Source of the DNA: an uncultured Sulfuricurvum sp.
Lineage (GTDB): Bacteria; Campylobacterota; Campylobacteria; Campylobacterales; Sulfurimonadaceae
DNA: 42,937 bases
Direction of reading: 5' to 3'
NCBI GenBank assembly: GCA_903844635.1
Contig: CAIMUF010000079.1
Coordinates: 1 to 42,937 of the forward strand
Made by a program: the position numbers and the translations under genes. Positions 25,495-33,033 of the stretch are shown here, in pieces. Numbering within the stretch: the stretch's first letter is position 1; each line of letters begins with the position of its first letter. The notes beneath the pieces were generated by a model that was given only the letters and a program-made list of their open reading frames with translations, was not told the DNA's origin and searched no databases.

Positions 25495-25754
25495 ATGTCA
25501 AGATCTGAAAAGCTTTTAGTTAAATTTTTAGAGAATCCTACAAGAAGCGATCTTACGTTTTTGGATCTCAAAATCGTCATGAACAACTTTGATTTCGTTA
25601 TGCATTAACGCTCGGGTAGAAGAGCTGCCTTCACAAAAGAAGGCTAATCGTGATTATGCTTCATGAGCCTCATCCATGGAATGAATTGAAACAATATATC
25701 GTTACGCAACTGTAGGAACGACTTCGAAGGCTTTTAGAGAAGCAAGCACAATAA
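25495..25754 (+). pseudogene. hicA: decayed hicA toxin gene
   Basis: From the ATG at 25495 the frame reads MSRSEKLLVKFLENPTRSDL, then TFLDLKIVMNNFDFV. This is the start of a HicA mRNA interferase, but it stops at 25606-25608. In a shifted frame the C-terminal HicA signature continues as IMLHEPHPWNELKQYIVTQL, with the usual H-x-PHP motif, then an in-frame TAG and RLRRLLEKQAQ to a stop at 25754. At least one frameshift and one nonsense change inactivate it. It is followed by a decayed hicB. Confidence 0.85.
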
Positions 25755-25798
25755 TCCTGCTCGTAAGGTAAAAAATGTGTAAAGATGGAAATATGGGA

Positions 25799-26114
25799 GT
25801 GAAATTTATAATAAAGGTTATATTGGGAGTATTTATTACTCTCATGAAGACAAACTATTTTTGGGAAAGTTCGAACACATTGATGCAGTAGAAGATTATC
25901 TTTTGTTATGTATCGAACAAAATGTTGAACCGCTAAAGCCATTCAAAGGAACTTTTAATGTGCACGTCGGCTCTATCACAAAGCCGCGCATATCAGCTCA
26001 ATCATCGAAGGTGTTTCAATGAATAAAATCGTTGAAGAAGCTCTTTTTGAACATAGTGTTAAATTAATGAATGAAGATCCGGAACACAAGGCTACACTCC
26101 AAGCCGTAGACTAA
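25799..26114 (+). pseudogene. hicB: decayed hicB antitoxin gene
   Basis: The readable frame begins KGYIGSIYYSHEDKLFFGKF with EHIDA after it, typical of HicB. It then jumps to VEDYLLLCIEQNVEPLKPFKG: about 20 residues usual at this point are missing, and it runs on as TFNVHVG to a stop. A frameshift then leads to HKAAHISSIIEGVSMNKIVE, continuing to the stop at 26114, which is the HicB HTH/RHH tail. No good in-frame start remains near 25799. The order hicA-hicB is the family norm. Loss of both genes implies that the system no longer acts in plasmid maintenance. Confidence 0.85.
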
Positions 26115-26140
26115 TCCATTGATTTTCTAAATACAACCAA

Positions 26141-26851
26141 TCAAAACACAGGATCTACCTGCGCTTCTGGTGGGTTATAAAGCTCGCCTACCTTTTTATC
26201 GCCAAATGCAATTTGTACGAATTTTGGTGAAGATGACAAGCGTTGTAATGTAGTGTAGCACTCTTCTTGAAGTAGTTTTTTGAGCTGTGTTAATGAAAAT
26301 GGCACCGCATGGTAAAGTTTTTGATTGCCACCGTTTTCCATAATCAAAATATTGAAGAATTTATCTTTGCCGTGGTAGCCATTCTTTATAGACTTAGCGT
26401 TTAGTTTATTTAAAAAAGTTAACCGATAATATTTTTCAAATATAACACTCACTAAAAATAATCCATTTAAATCCTCTTTAATTAGTAAAGAAAAATCATG
26501 CATAATTTTTTCAATTCCTGACCATTCTGAAATGCAAGCAATCAAAAACCGATAATCAATATTAATTGTATAGGCACCCTTATATTGAACGGCTGGCGGC
26601 AGGTATGTATCTGACATATTTTCATCACACAGTGTCTCAAGCTTATCGACCAGAAACATAAAAAAGCATACAACATCTTCTTTTTTTTCGAATAATAAAG
26701 CAATATCCAAAGGACAATTGTATGTGTGTATTCGTTGTGATGGCAGAGAAAAATCAGCCATAGAGGTTTTCTCTAGCTTGGTGCCAAAATGAATTCTAGC
26801 TTTTTCTGAAAAAGCGCATATTATTGTTGATAAAATTGATGAAAATTTCAT
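26141..26851 (-). CDS. hypothetical protein (236 aa)
   Basis: I do not recognise this family. It is a soluble protein without a signal peptide, of mixed alpha/beta character, with hydrophobic strands such as CPLDIALLF and GLFLVSVIFEKYYRL. It ends with a short Pro-rich tail (NPPEAQVDPVF). A Tyr-x-Ile-x-x-Asp-Tyr (YTINIDYRF) lies near residue 95. It begins 43 bases downstream of the tyrosine-recombinase gene on the same strand and may be in its operon. Its stop lies close to that of the convergent hicB remnant. Confidence 0.6.
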   Translation of the reverse strand: MKFSSILSTIICAFSEKARIHFGTKLEKTSMADFSLPSQRIHTYNCPLDIALLFEKKEDVVCFFMFLVDKLETLCDENMSDTYLPPAVQYKGAYTINIDYRFLIACISEWSGIEKIMHDFSLLIKEDLNGLFLVSVIFEKYYRLTFLNKLNAKSIKNGYHGKDKFFNILIMENGGNQKLYHAVPFSLTQLKKLLQEECYTTLQRLSSSPKFVQIAFGDKKVGELYNPPEAQVDPVF

Positions 26852-26893
26852 GGTGTTTCCTTGTATTTTTTGTATAAAATCGGGGCTAGCGAA

Positions 26894-27760
26894 TTAACGC
26901 CGTGCCTGGTAGCCTCCGGTAGTCGAAGCTCTGTGATGATTGGAGGCTTTGCTTGCCTTGAGCATCGATTGTTCGTGGGGCTCACCTGCATCTCGTAATG
27001 AATCGTACAAATCACAAATGTGTGATAATCGTAAATCGTGTGGTCTATGTTTACCATTCAGTGCTTTACGCTGATCGCGATAGTAGGTTGATCTAGTAAT
27101 TGGAACTGATGAAAGAATCATTTTTGCAGTATTGGAATCCAATGTTTTGTCTGGATAAACCTGTCCGCCCTTTCCCTTGACACCCATAAGTATCGTGCCA
27201 GATAAATATTTTTCTGGATCATTTACAATTTTCAATGCCTCACTAGCACGAAAACAGAGCTTATATTGAATAAATGCAACTACTTTGGAACGATGGGGAA
27301 GCTTTTTATACATTGCTTCTGCATCATCTTCACTCATATACCGACCAGTCATAAAATCGCTTGAATCTGGGCGACCCAATAAATCTTTTTGACGCTGAAA
27401 AAACTCAAAATCAGTTTTTTCAGGAATCGTGATATTTTTATTACTGAGCCCAACAGCAAGGGCTGAAAAATTGGAAATGTAATTTTCAATTGTCGAAAAC
27501 GACATCCCAAACACGCGATCTTTAAAAAATTTTGTCAAGATTTCTGGAGTCATCAATAAATTAATTTTTCCGACAATGCCGCTTCTAGCCAAAAACCAAG
27601 TAAAATTTTCTAGCGCCTGCTTGCGTTTTTCCAGTACGGCATGGCTGTGGGCTAGACCATCAAAACGAGCCTCTCCGGTTCGCTTGGTACCCCTGGCATC
27701 AACTCGAATTAGGGCATCCTTGGTCTGTCTTTTGTGGTCTGCACCCTTCAAATTAGCCAT
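26894..27760 (-). CDS. small tyrosine recombinase (288 aa)
   Basis: The catalytic set is complete: R171 in CFRASEALKI, K195/K197 in GVKGKGGQ, H241 and R244 in HRPHDLRLSH, H276 in SNHHRAST and Y284 in TTGGYQARR. The C-terminal Tyr lies only 4 residues from the end. The N-terminal half is a basic DNA-binding region. The start is the ATG at 27760, with GGAG 7 bases before it; it overlaps the upstream gene by 8 bases. It differs from the larger recombinase at 18.8-20.0 kb. It probably acts with the small HTH-like gene upstream. Confidence 0.8.
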   Translation of the reverse strand: MANLKGADHKRQTKDALIRVDARGTKRTGEARFDGLAHSHAVLEKRKQALENFTWFLARSGIVGKINLLMTPEILTKFFKDRVFGMSFSTIENYISNFSALAVGLSNKNITIPEKTDFEFFQRQKDLLGRPDSSDFMTGRYMSEDDAEAMYKKLPHRSKVVAFIQYKLCFRASEALKIVNDPEKYLSGTILMGVKGKGGQVYPDKTLDSNTAKMILSSVPITRSTYYRDQRKALNGKHRPHDLRLSHICDLYDSLRDAGEPHEQSMLKASKASNHHRASTTGGYQARR

Positions 27761-28079
27761 TTTTGCGCTCCAAAAATCGTCGAATTGTGGATGCCGATGG
27801 GATGTTTTTAGCACAGAAATAATGCTTTTTTAGCGCTGAATGTATGGCACGCTCACCCATTCCGTCGGCAGCATGCACGTCAATGTCTTCTTCGTATCGT
27901 CGTAACGATGCAGCTGTAGCACGCTTAAAGCCTGAAAATCTCGACTTCTTTACATCATTTTTGTTTTGATCATTGATAATAATTTCTAGCCATTGCCGGA
28001 TTTTGTCCGGTGAAGGCTTTGGATGTTTTCGAAGAAAACCGTGCAGTCGTCCTGCAATAATATAGGCGACAATGATCAT
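27753..28079 (-). CDS. small HTH-like protein coupled to the recombinase (108 aa)
   Basis: Not a named family. It is a basic, helical protein with segments PKPSPDKIRQWLEIII, KRATAASLRRYEEDI and a C-terminal MGERAIHSALKKHYFCAKNI, then PSASTIRRFLERK, which looks like a helix-turn-helix recognition region. Its stop lies 8 bases inside the recombinase start, so the two are translationally coupled. It may be a directionality or accessory DNA-binding factor for the recombinase. The hydrophobic N-terminus (MIIVAYIIAG) is too short for a sure membrane anchor. Confidence 0.55.
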   Translation of the reverse strand: MIIVAYIIAGRLHGFLRKHPKPSPDKIRQWLEIIINDQNKNDVKKSRFSGFKRATAASLRRYEEDIDVHAADGMGERAIHSALKKHYFCAKNIPSASTIRRFLERKNG

Positions 28080-28298
28080 ATTTACCCTTTTGCATAATAT
28101 AAAACGCTAGAAATCAAATAACTTATTTAAGTCACCAAATTTCTTTTCGTTTTAGTGTAATATGTAATGTAAGTTGAAAGTCAAAATTTTTTCTATGAGA
28201 AGTTTGAGAAAATTCATTATAAAAGGGTGTTTTCCACGTCTCGCTGCTAATTTCTCCATGTTTAGTACAATTTATCAAAATAAAAAGAAGGGGCATGT
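28080..28298. other. AT-rich spacer before the amber-stopped frame
   Basis: No gene, repeat or clear promoter was picked out here. Together with the doubtful frame at 28299-28538 it separates the recombinase module from the nine-gene operon to the right. Confidence 0.4.
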
Positions 28299-28538
28299 AT
28301 GAACGAGAACATCTTTGCAAAAATTAGCGATACAATTTTTCGTATTGCAATTATCTTTTTGTTTCGTGAAATTTCAGCCTAGAAAACACTTGCTCATGCA
28401 GCGCTTTCTGGAGTTGTTGCTGAGGATGTAACAGTAGTCGTCTTTTCGCAGAGTGGATCATCGGCACAATTTTCAAATGGGTCGCTGACATTGGGACTGC
28501 TTAAGAAAGCATCATCCCATACACCTTCGACTTCTTAA
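28299..28538 (+). pseudogene. possible gene with an internal amber stop
   Basis: An AAGGGG ribosome-like site precedes an ATG at 28299. The frame reads MNENIFAKISDTIFRIAIIF then a TAG at 28380-28382. It continues in the same frame with KTLAHAALSGVVAEDVTVVV, then FSQSGSSAQFSNGSLTLG, to a stop near 28538. The composition is protein-like on both sides of the stop. It may be a broken gene or chance. Its end overlaps the convergent 28501 gene. Confidence 0.3.
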
Positions 28539-28842
28539 CAGCGCTCCTCTTCCTGACTTCGCCGTGATGGAAACATTGCCACTCAGAGCTTTTATCATCA
28601 TTGCAGGCGGTAATCATTAGCAAGATACTTTGACCGCTGGAATTCATACTCTTCGCAAACACAAAGCTTGCTCCGTGTCGTACGATTGTAATGCAAGGGG
28701 ATGGTATGCCCGAAACGATCTTTCCATTTTTCACAACATCTTGTGCAAATCGCAGCGCTGCCTCTTTTGTTTTAATACCCAGACGCTTACTGAGCCGTTT
28801 TTGAGCATGATTAGTTAGTTTGACCTGTAATGACTGCATCAT
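28501..28842 (-). CDS. small basic protein, possibly DUF4258/RelE-like
   Basis: A 113-aa protein. The N-terminal region KLTNHAQKRLSKRLGIKTKEA resembles the H-A-x-x-R-x-x-x-R opening of DUF4258-type proteins, which share the fold of small RNase toxins. Beta strands follow (PCITIVRHGASFVFAKSM; SILLMITACND) and the tail is Lys/Arg-rich. The start is the ATG at 28842, preceded by AAGGAAAC. It overlaps the 3' end of the upstream 106-aa acidic protein by 32 bases, a layout seen in toxin-antitoxin pairs. The toxin idea is an inference from pattern only. Confidence 0.55.
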   Translation of the reverse strand: MMQSLQVKLTNHAQKRLSKRLGIKTKEAALRFAQDVVKNGKIVSGIPSPCITIVRHGASFVFAKSMNSSGQSILLMITACNDDKSSEWQCFHHGEVRKRSAVKKSKVYGMMLS

Positions 28843-29131
28843 TGTTTCCTTTCTTCTTTTTTTCTCTCCACTGAGTAATACTTTCAAATTCACCCTCAAC
28901 CTCTTCACGTTCTTGGCGGTATTGCATATATTCTTCAATATCAAATGTTTCGAAAGGTTTCGGATTACGAAACAATCGCTCTTCTAGGATGTTGGCAATC
29001 TCTTCATCTTCGATGAGCTGTGCTTGTTGTTTGAACTCGGCTAATTCTTCTTCCGTGTAATGCTCACGTAATGTTTTGATCTGTTCTTTGGTTAATCCGC
29101 TTTGGGAAAGGTCTGTTATAGGTGTGTTCAT
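28811..29131 (-). CDS. acidic partner protein (106 aa)
   Basis: Not recognised. It is a helical, Glu-rich protein (LREHYTEEELAEFKQQAQLI; FETFDIEEYMQYRQEREEVE) with no membrane segment. It precedes and overlaps the basic 28501 gene. Acidic-then-basic overlapping pairs can be antitoxin-toxin pairs, but no DNA-binding motif is visible here. It is the eighth gene of the minus-strand operon counted from its promoter end. Confidence 0.55.
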   Translation of the reverse strand: MNTPITDLSQSGLTKEQIKTLREHYTEEELAEFKQQAQLIEDEEIANILEERLFRNPKPFETFDIEEYMQYRQEREEVEGEFESITQWREKKKKGNNDAVITGQTN

Positions 29132-29169
29132 TTTTTCTCACTTTTTGTTTTTATTTTTTGATTGCTGGT

Positions 29170-29349
29170 CTAAAACCAATCCAGCCACCGTTTTATCTTT
29201 TGGTCATTGGGATATAAAACGATGTAGCTGACTAGAAATCCTAAGATGAAAGCACATGCGCTGTTGATCCAATCTTTCGTGGTATCTCCGGTAAGTGCAA
29301 ACACAAACGCCGGAATAAAGAATACGATTCCAATAACTATCCACTTCAT
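29170..29349 (-). CDS. small membrane protein (59 aa)
   Basis: A short gene starting at ATG 29349 and ending at TAG 29170. It encodes two membrane helices: MKWIVIGIVFFIPAFVFAL and INSACAFILGFLVSYIVLY, with a short loop (TGDTTKDW) and a basic end (KIKRWLDWF). It starts 10 bases after the stop of the 138-aa membrane protein, in the same operon. No family is recognised. Confidence 0.6.
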   Translation of the reverse strand: MKWIVIGIVFFIPAFVFALTGDTTKDWINSACAFILGFLVSYIVLYPNDQKIKRWLDWF

Positions 29350-29358
29350 GACGATTTC

Positions 29359-29775
29359 TTAATTATTAACAACATAGACCGGTTTTGTGCCAGATGCCCA
29401 TGCAAGTACTACAGCCACAATGATTACAGCACCAATAGCAATAGGAATATAAAGAATTATTTGTGCTATTGAGCCAATAAGGGCATAACGCTTAGGGGCA
29501 TGTAGGAAATTGTTGATGATCACACCAACAAATAAAAGCACACCTGCGGTTAGCAAGAGTGCACCATTCATCGAGTCCTCATGGGCTAACAACGCTGTAT
29601 GCATCCAACTGTTCCCAAAGAACATCAGAGCGTAGGAAAAGACCATGGCAATAGAGTGCTCTTTTGTAAAGAACTGATACTGAGCATGAATGCGGGTGTA
29701 TTGGTTGAACCATAGGATGAAGGTATAGACAGCAAAAGCTGCTGCCAGCAATCCGATAAGAGATAATATTAACAT
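29359..29775 (-). CDS. four-helix membrane protein (138 aa)
   Basis: Not recognised. Four membrane helices are evident: about 1-23, 43-63, 70-89 and 97-126. Loops are short, and FTKEH and LLAHEDSMNG lie between helices. The C-terminus is GTKPVYVVNN. Its ATG overlaps the end of the upstream WGR gene by 7 bases, so it is translationally coupled. Membership of a tight operon of small membrane proteins is the only clue to function. Confidence 0.65.
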   Translation of the reverse strand: MLILSLIGLLAAAFAVYTFILWFNQYTRIHAQYQFFTKEHSIAMVFSYALMFFGNSWMHTALLAHEDSMNGALLLTAGVLLFVGVIINNFLHAPKRYALIGSIAQIILYIPIAIGAVIIVAVVLAWASGTKPVYVVNN

Positions 29776-30023
29776 GACTCATTTCCTTTTAGTGTAGGAG
29801 AGGTGTGATACCCCTTTAGACGTTTGGATGCGATCAACACATCGACTTTACAGTGTGCCTCGGCTTCATTGGTATAGACCTCTTGAATGGTTCCGGTGGC
29901 TTTTACGTTTTTCGAACTTCCAAAACTTTGTATGACCATAGTTTCACCCCAGAGGTTGGGGAGAAGCTGTATTGAGTAGTACCTCTCCCGCTCATTGACC
30001 GTTCTATACAGGATAGTGGTCAT
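29769..30023 (-). CDS. WGR-domain protein (84 aa)
   Basis: A single domain with the WGR pattern: YRTVNERERYYSIQLLPNLW, GETMVIQSFGSSKNVKATG (where WGRIG usually stands), and TNEAEAHCKVDVLIASKRLKGY at the end. WGR domains bind nucleic acid in PARPs and in bacterial proteins such as MolR; many stand-alone copies are of unknown role. Here the W-G-R-I-G core is degenerate (SFGSS), so binding may differ. The start is the ATG at 30023, inside the last 20 bases of the upstream gene. It is the only obvious nucleic-acid-related gene in this operon. Confidence 0.7.
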   Translation of the reverse strand: MTTILYRTVNERERYYSIQLLPNLWGETMVIQSFGSSKNVKATGTIQEVYTNEAEAHCKVDVLIASKRLKGYHTSPTLKGNESC

Positions 30024-30363
30024 GGGTATCACGGAGAAATGGATTGAGTTCTTTGTTTGCAACACATTCTTTTTCTTTCTTTTCTTCCTCTTCAATCTTG
30101 GCAATACGTTTAAGTGCCGCATTAATACGGCGTTTAATTTTCACCATCATAATCACTAGGACAAATAGAAAAAATACCATCACGGCTACTATGTGCCATT
30201 TAATCTCATGTGCTGTCCAAACCAGTGCGATTTGAACCACAGTCAAGGAAAAAGACCAGATAAACAAGGTTGTCAAATCTTTCATAATAGTCAACAAATA
30301 CAAAGCGGACGCGACGGTTATGCACCCCGCAATAAAAAAAGCTATATCAACTATTCCTACCAT
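30004..30363 (-). CDS. membrane protein with charged C-terminal helix (119 aa)
   Basis: Not recognised. Three membrane helices (about 5-25, 30-50, 57-77) are followed by a long cytoplasmic helix rich in Lys, Arg and Glu (KIKRRINAALKRIAKIEEEE), which could form a coiled coil. The end, RDTHDHYPV, overlaps the WGR start by 20 bases. It may place the WGR protein near the membrane, but this is inference from coupling only. Confidence 0.6.
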   Translation of the reverse strand: MVGIVDIAFFIAGCITVASALYLLTIMKDLTTLFIWSFSLTVVQIALVWTAHEIKWHIVAVMVFFLFVLVIMMVKIKRRINAALKRIAKIEEEEKKEKECVANKELNPFLRDTHDHYPV

Positions 30364-30373
30364 TGTTTTCTCC

Positions 30374-30652
30374 TTATTTAGTATCGTACGATTCTTTCAT
30401 CTCACGAATACATTGGTTAGCTTCACCATAAAAGACCCACAGGGCGTAATAGGAAGCAATCAGCATAAAACCGATCCCTCCCAACAAGATCCATTTGAAC
30501 TCAAGGAACCAAACAGTCACGGCAACGATCAGGGCATGGACACCAATCCAATAGAGCAATGATTTGCGTAATCCCATAAGCACCAAGGTGGCTAATCCAA
30601 GGGTATAGAAGAACAGACTTAAGAGTAATAACTCATTCATGTCCGGATTCAT
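30374..30652 (-). CDS. small membrane protein (92 aa)
   Basis: Not recognised. There are about three membrane helices: LLLLSLFFYTLGLATLVLMG, WIGVHALIVAVTVWF and ILLGGIGFMLIASYYALWVF. A short polar tail contains a Cys (EANQCIREMKESYDTK). Its ATG overlaps by 4 bases (ATGA) the stop of the upstream gene. It ends 10 bases before the next gene start. Same operon as its neighbours. Confidence 0.6.
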   Translation of the reverse strand: MNPDMNELLLLSLFFYTLGLATLVLMGLRKSLLYWIGVHALIVAVTVWFLEFKWILLGGIGFMLIASYYALWVFYGEANQCIREMKESYDTK

Positions 30653-31110
30653 GATTTGTCCTCCTCATCACGGAGTGCTTTTTGGACGGGCATACGCAAA
30701 CCAAACGCTAGCATCAGCTCAAACAGTAAAGCAAACGCATACGGCACTACAGGGGGTTCAGGTGCCTTTTGAGCTATGACGTTACAGACACCAAGGTCAT
30801 TGTGGATCTGATCTCCTTTTACAAATCCCAGGTTGGGAACGTGTTTCCAGCCGTTATGAGAATCGATAAGGGCGCTTTCGCCTCTCCATAGTCCGCACTC
30901 TATGGATTGACCTTCGTTAAAGCGTTGTAAGACGAACTCTTTGGCTTGATTACTGGCAGATGAACCGTAGATAATCATCGTAATCAGCCCCAACAATAAT
31001 GTTCCCACAAAAGGAAACCTTGCATCTTTAGGAAATGTGATCATCACGATACTTATAAGGGTGAGTACTCCTAACAGTATCAGTTCTGATGTACTGATAG
31101 CTTCCAACAT
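30649..31110 (-). CDS. membrane protein with exported loop (153 aa)
   Basis: Not recognised. Two N-terminal membrane helices (about 7-27 and 31-49) are followed by a loop of about 75 residues (SNQAKEFVLQRFNEGQSIEC, then GLWRGESALID and GWKHVPNLGFVKGDQ) with two Cys, and a C-terminal helix (VVPYAFALLFELMLAFGL). The loop probably faces the periplasm and may form a disulfide. The start is the ATG at 31110, just after the upstream stop at 31112. It ends with a charged tail and an ATGA overlap with the next gene. Confidence 0.6.
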   Translation of the reverse strand: MLEAISTSELILLGVLTLISIVMITFPKDARFPFVGTLLLGLITMIIYGSSASNQAKEFVLQRFNEGQSIECGLWRGESALIDSHNGWKHVPNLGFVKGDQIHNDLGVCNVIAQKAPEPPVVPYAFALLFELMLAFGLRMPVQKALRDEEDKS

Positions 31111-31111
31111 C

Positions 31112-31513
31112 TCACACCTCCGAGATACACGTATGAGATAAGAACTCAAGACGTTCATGGATCACATACTCGTTATGTTTACAGATATAACGAGAACGTA
31201 CTTCTCGTTTCATAACACCATTGACCTTGTACCACGTAAGGCCCAAGAAGGTGCGTTTAATGATCAGTTCGGCAGGATGTTCACATAAAAGCTTTTCATA
31301 GCTTGAAGAGAGCCCCTGGTGTTTGTTATAAAGCAGTTGTGTTCCCTCTATTACATAGCGCCCTTCATCATCGAGACTGAGAGTGGCATTGGTATAGATA
31401 GAACTATAGTCTTCGCAAGGGATAAAAAAGCGCTCCTCCATGGGATTAACAATAATTGTTTTACTGCCCTCATGAAGCGAGAGATCACAGTTGGTATGGT
31501 AAATTACAGACAT
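31112..31513 (-). CDS. hypothetical soluble protein, first gene of the operon (133 aa)
   Basis: Not recognised. The protein is rich in beta-strand-like segments (KTIIVNPMEERFFIPCEDYS; GRYVIEGTQLLYN; ELIIKRTFLGLTWYKVNG) and has four Cys. It has no signal peptide. AGGACATTCTC lies before the ATG at 31513. As the first gene, it is next to the repeat-rich control region. The operon it opens runs to 28501 with gaps or overlaps mostly below 40 bases. Confidence 0.6.
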   Translation of the reverse strand: MSVIYHTNCDLSLHEGSKTIIVNPMEERFFIPCEDYSSIYTNATLSLDDEGRYVIEGTQLLYNKHQGLSSSYEKLLCEHPAELIIKRTFLGLTWYKVNGVMKREVRSRYICKHNEYVIHERLEFLSHTCISEV

Positions 31514-31626
31514 GAGAATGTCCTCCTCTGATTGGGTCTTTTTTTTTAAATATTGGGTGACAATGGTAAAAATCTGATCAGGATTTAGGATTCAATAAAA
31601 ACAAACAAAAGGATCTAACTCTTTTG

Positions 31627-31948
31627 GATTTGGCGTACCAAATATAAATTGCACACAACCCTTTGTTTTTATAAAACAAACATTTATTTGTTTATACAGT
31701 AATTATATAACTATTTGTTTCTAATGTCAAGTAAGAGCATAACTATATATTTGTATTTTAGTACTTTTAATAACTATTTGTTAGCTTTTGAAATGTTTGC
31801 TCCATTTAGGGAAAGAAAATTGATTACTATTTGCTTTTATTGTTCACATATAGTTACATTTAACGATTTTAATCTAATCAATTAAAATTATTTAAACGAT
31901 TTAGTAAACATTTGAAGTGATTTAGATAGAATTCACTAACATTTAGTG
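31627..31948. promoter_or_regulatory. Repeat-rich control region between the membrane/WGR operon and the XRE gene
   Basis: A motif close to ATAACTATTTGTT occurs at 31706-31718 and 31769-31781 (identical, 63 bp apart), with variants at 31738-31753 and 31822-31834 and an inverted one at 31846-31855. The first three are 31-32 bp apart, three helical turns. Inverted repeats are ATTTGG-CGTA-CCAAAT (31627-31642), TTTGTTTT-TAT-AAAACAAA (31661-31679) and CACTAA-CAT-TTAGTG (31934-31948). Several GATTTA-type half-sites lie between 31861 and 31950. Confidence 0.6.
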
Positions 31949-31960
31949 ATTTGGAAACCA

Positions 31961-32200
31961 ATGGATAAATATATTTTTAACAATCTTCTTAAAACTGCCG
32001 GTCTTTCTAAAAAAGAGTTTGGTGAAATCTTAGGAACTACGGGGGCAACCATCAGCAATTGGGGCAATGAAGATCGTGAGATTCCCTATTGGGTGGAATC
32101 GTGGTTGAATCTCTATATTGAGAACTTGCAGTGCAAAAAAATCATAGAGGCAATCAAAGAAAGCGGTGTGTGTGATGTTATCCGCAATGGCTCGAAATGA
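31961..32200 (+). CDS. small XRE-type repressor (79 aa)
   Basis: The helix-turn-helix is LLKTAGLSKKEFGEILGTTG followed by ATISNWGNEDREIPYW (about 8-43), as in phage- and plasmid-type Cro/CI-like regulators. The remainder is a short helical tail. The start is the ATG at 31961, with TGGA 6 bases before it. The palindrome CACTAA-CAT-TTAGTG lies 13 bases upstream and is a natural autoregulatory operator. It is divergent from the nine-gene minus-strand operon, so it probably controls both directions. Confidence 0.8.
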   Translation: MDKYIFNNLLKTAGLSKKEFGEILGTTGATISNWGNEDREIPYWVESWLNLYIENLQCKKIIEAIKESGVCDVIRNGSK

Positions 32201-32226
32201 TGCCTAAGTTAGGGTGCTAAACAAAT

Positions 32227-32505
32227 ATGGACTTTTTAACGTTTGAGTCTTTTATTTCTATTAAAGTACTGATAGTACTCTATTACACAGGTGCTCTATT
32301 TATTCCGATGATACTCTGGTACAAAAGACAACTTATATCAAAGATCATGGACGTTTTAATCCACTCTGCCCCTATTACAGCAACACGACTGTTCTTTGGA
32401 TCTATCATTTTTTTTATTCTGCTTGAACTTGGATGGCGGATGATGTTTGAGATGCTAATCGGGTATTTTCAGATGAGGGATTATTTACAGCAGATTGTTG
32501 GTTGA
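32227..32505 (+). CDS. small membrane protein, DUF4282-like (92 aa)
   Basis: The pattern LTFESFISIKVLIVLYYTGA, a central charged stretch, and ILLELGWRMMFEMLIGYFQM then RDYL matches small two-helix membrane proteins of the DUF4282 kind, whose role is unknown. There are two membrane helices (about 10-30 and 52-80). It starts 26 bases after the XRE stop and is probably cotranscribed with it. It resembles the small membrane proteins of the divergent operon in type and may belong with them. Confidence 0.6.
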   Translation: MDFLTFESFISIKVLIVLYYTGALFIPMILWYKRQLISKIMDVLIHSAPITATRLFFGSIIFFILLELGWRMMFEMLIGYFQMRDYLQQIVG

Positions 32506-32597
32506 TTACTAAAATTCATCTCAATTGCGTTTTTGCCGATATAGTAATATCTCTAAACAAGAGAAATAAATGCTGTATTCTCAAGGATGAGACACTA

Positions 32598-32696
32598 ATG
32601 AATTTTTTAAACACGATCGCAGCATCAGAAACTCAACCAACTACTACTTCTTCCTCAGGTTCAGGGCTTGGACAAACTCTCGATATTCGAGGGTAA
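32598..32696 (+). CDS. possible small peptide (32 aa)
   Basis: An ATG at 32598 with AAGGATGAG upstream opens a short frame reading MNFLNTIAASETQ, followed by a Thr/Ser/Gly run (PTTTSSSGSGLGQ) and TLDIRG. This could be a linker-rich remnant or a real small peptide. No family fits. It is listed because the ribosome site is plausible. Confidence 0.3.
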   Translation: MNFLNTIAASETQPTTTSSSGSGLGQTLDIRG

Positions 32697-33033
32697 TCAT
32701 TTATTACTACTGGCTAATTTAAAAATACTTTCTCTTTTTAGCATTGGAGTAAATTCCAAATCACCGGTCTCTTTGTACACGATAATCAAGTTTCATATGT
32801 TGAATAACATGAGTTATATTGAAAAATTAATAGACCAAGATCGTATTAAAAACCACTGGCCATAAAATCTAAAGCAGCAATGATTTCACTGCGATTTGCA
32901 CTTTTAACCTAATGAAAACTTACTTCTTAATATGCTTTGTCACACTCTTATTCAATAAAAATAGCTTCAGAATTTTCAATGATATGCTATTTGAATTTTT
33001 TTTCTACATTCATAAGAAAATTTCTAACACTCC
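32697..33033. other. intergenic region
   Basis: About 340 bases between the plus-strand small genes and the 3' end of the minus-strand GGDEF-EAL gene. A weak frame exists (MLNNMSYIEKLIDQDRIKNH) but it has no ribosome site. I see no repeat or clear terminator. Confidence 0.4.
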
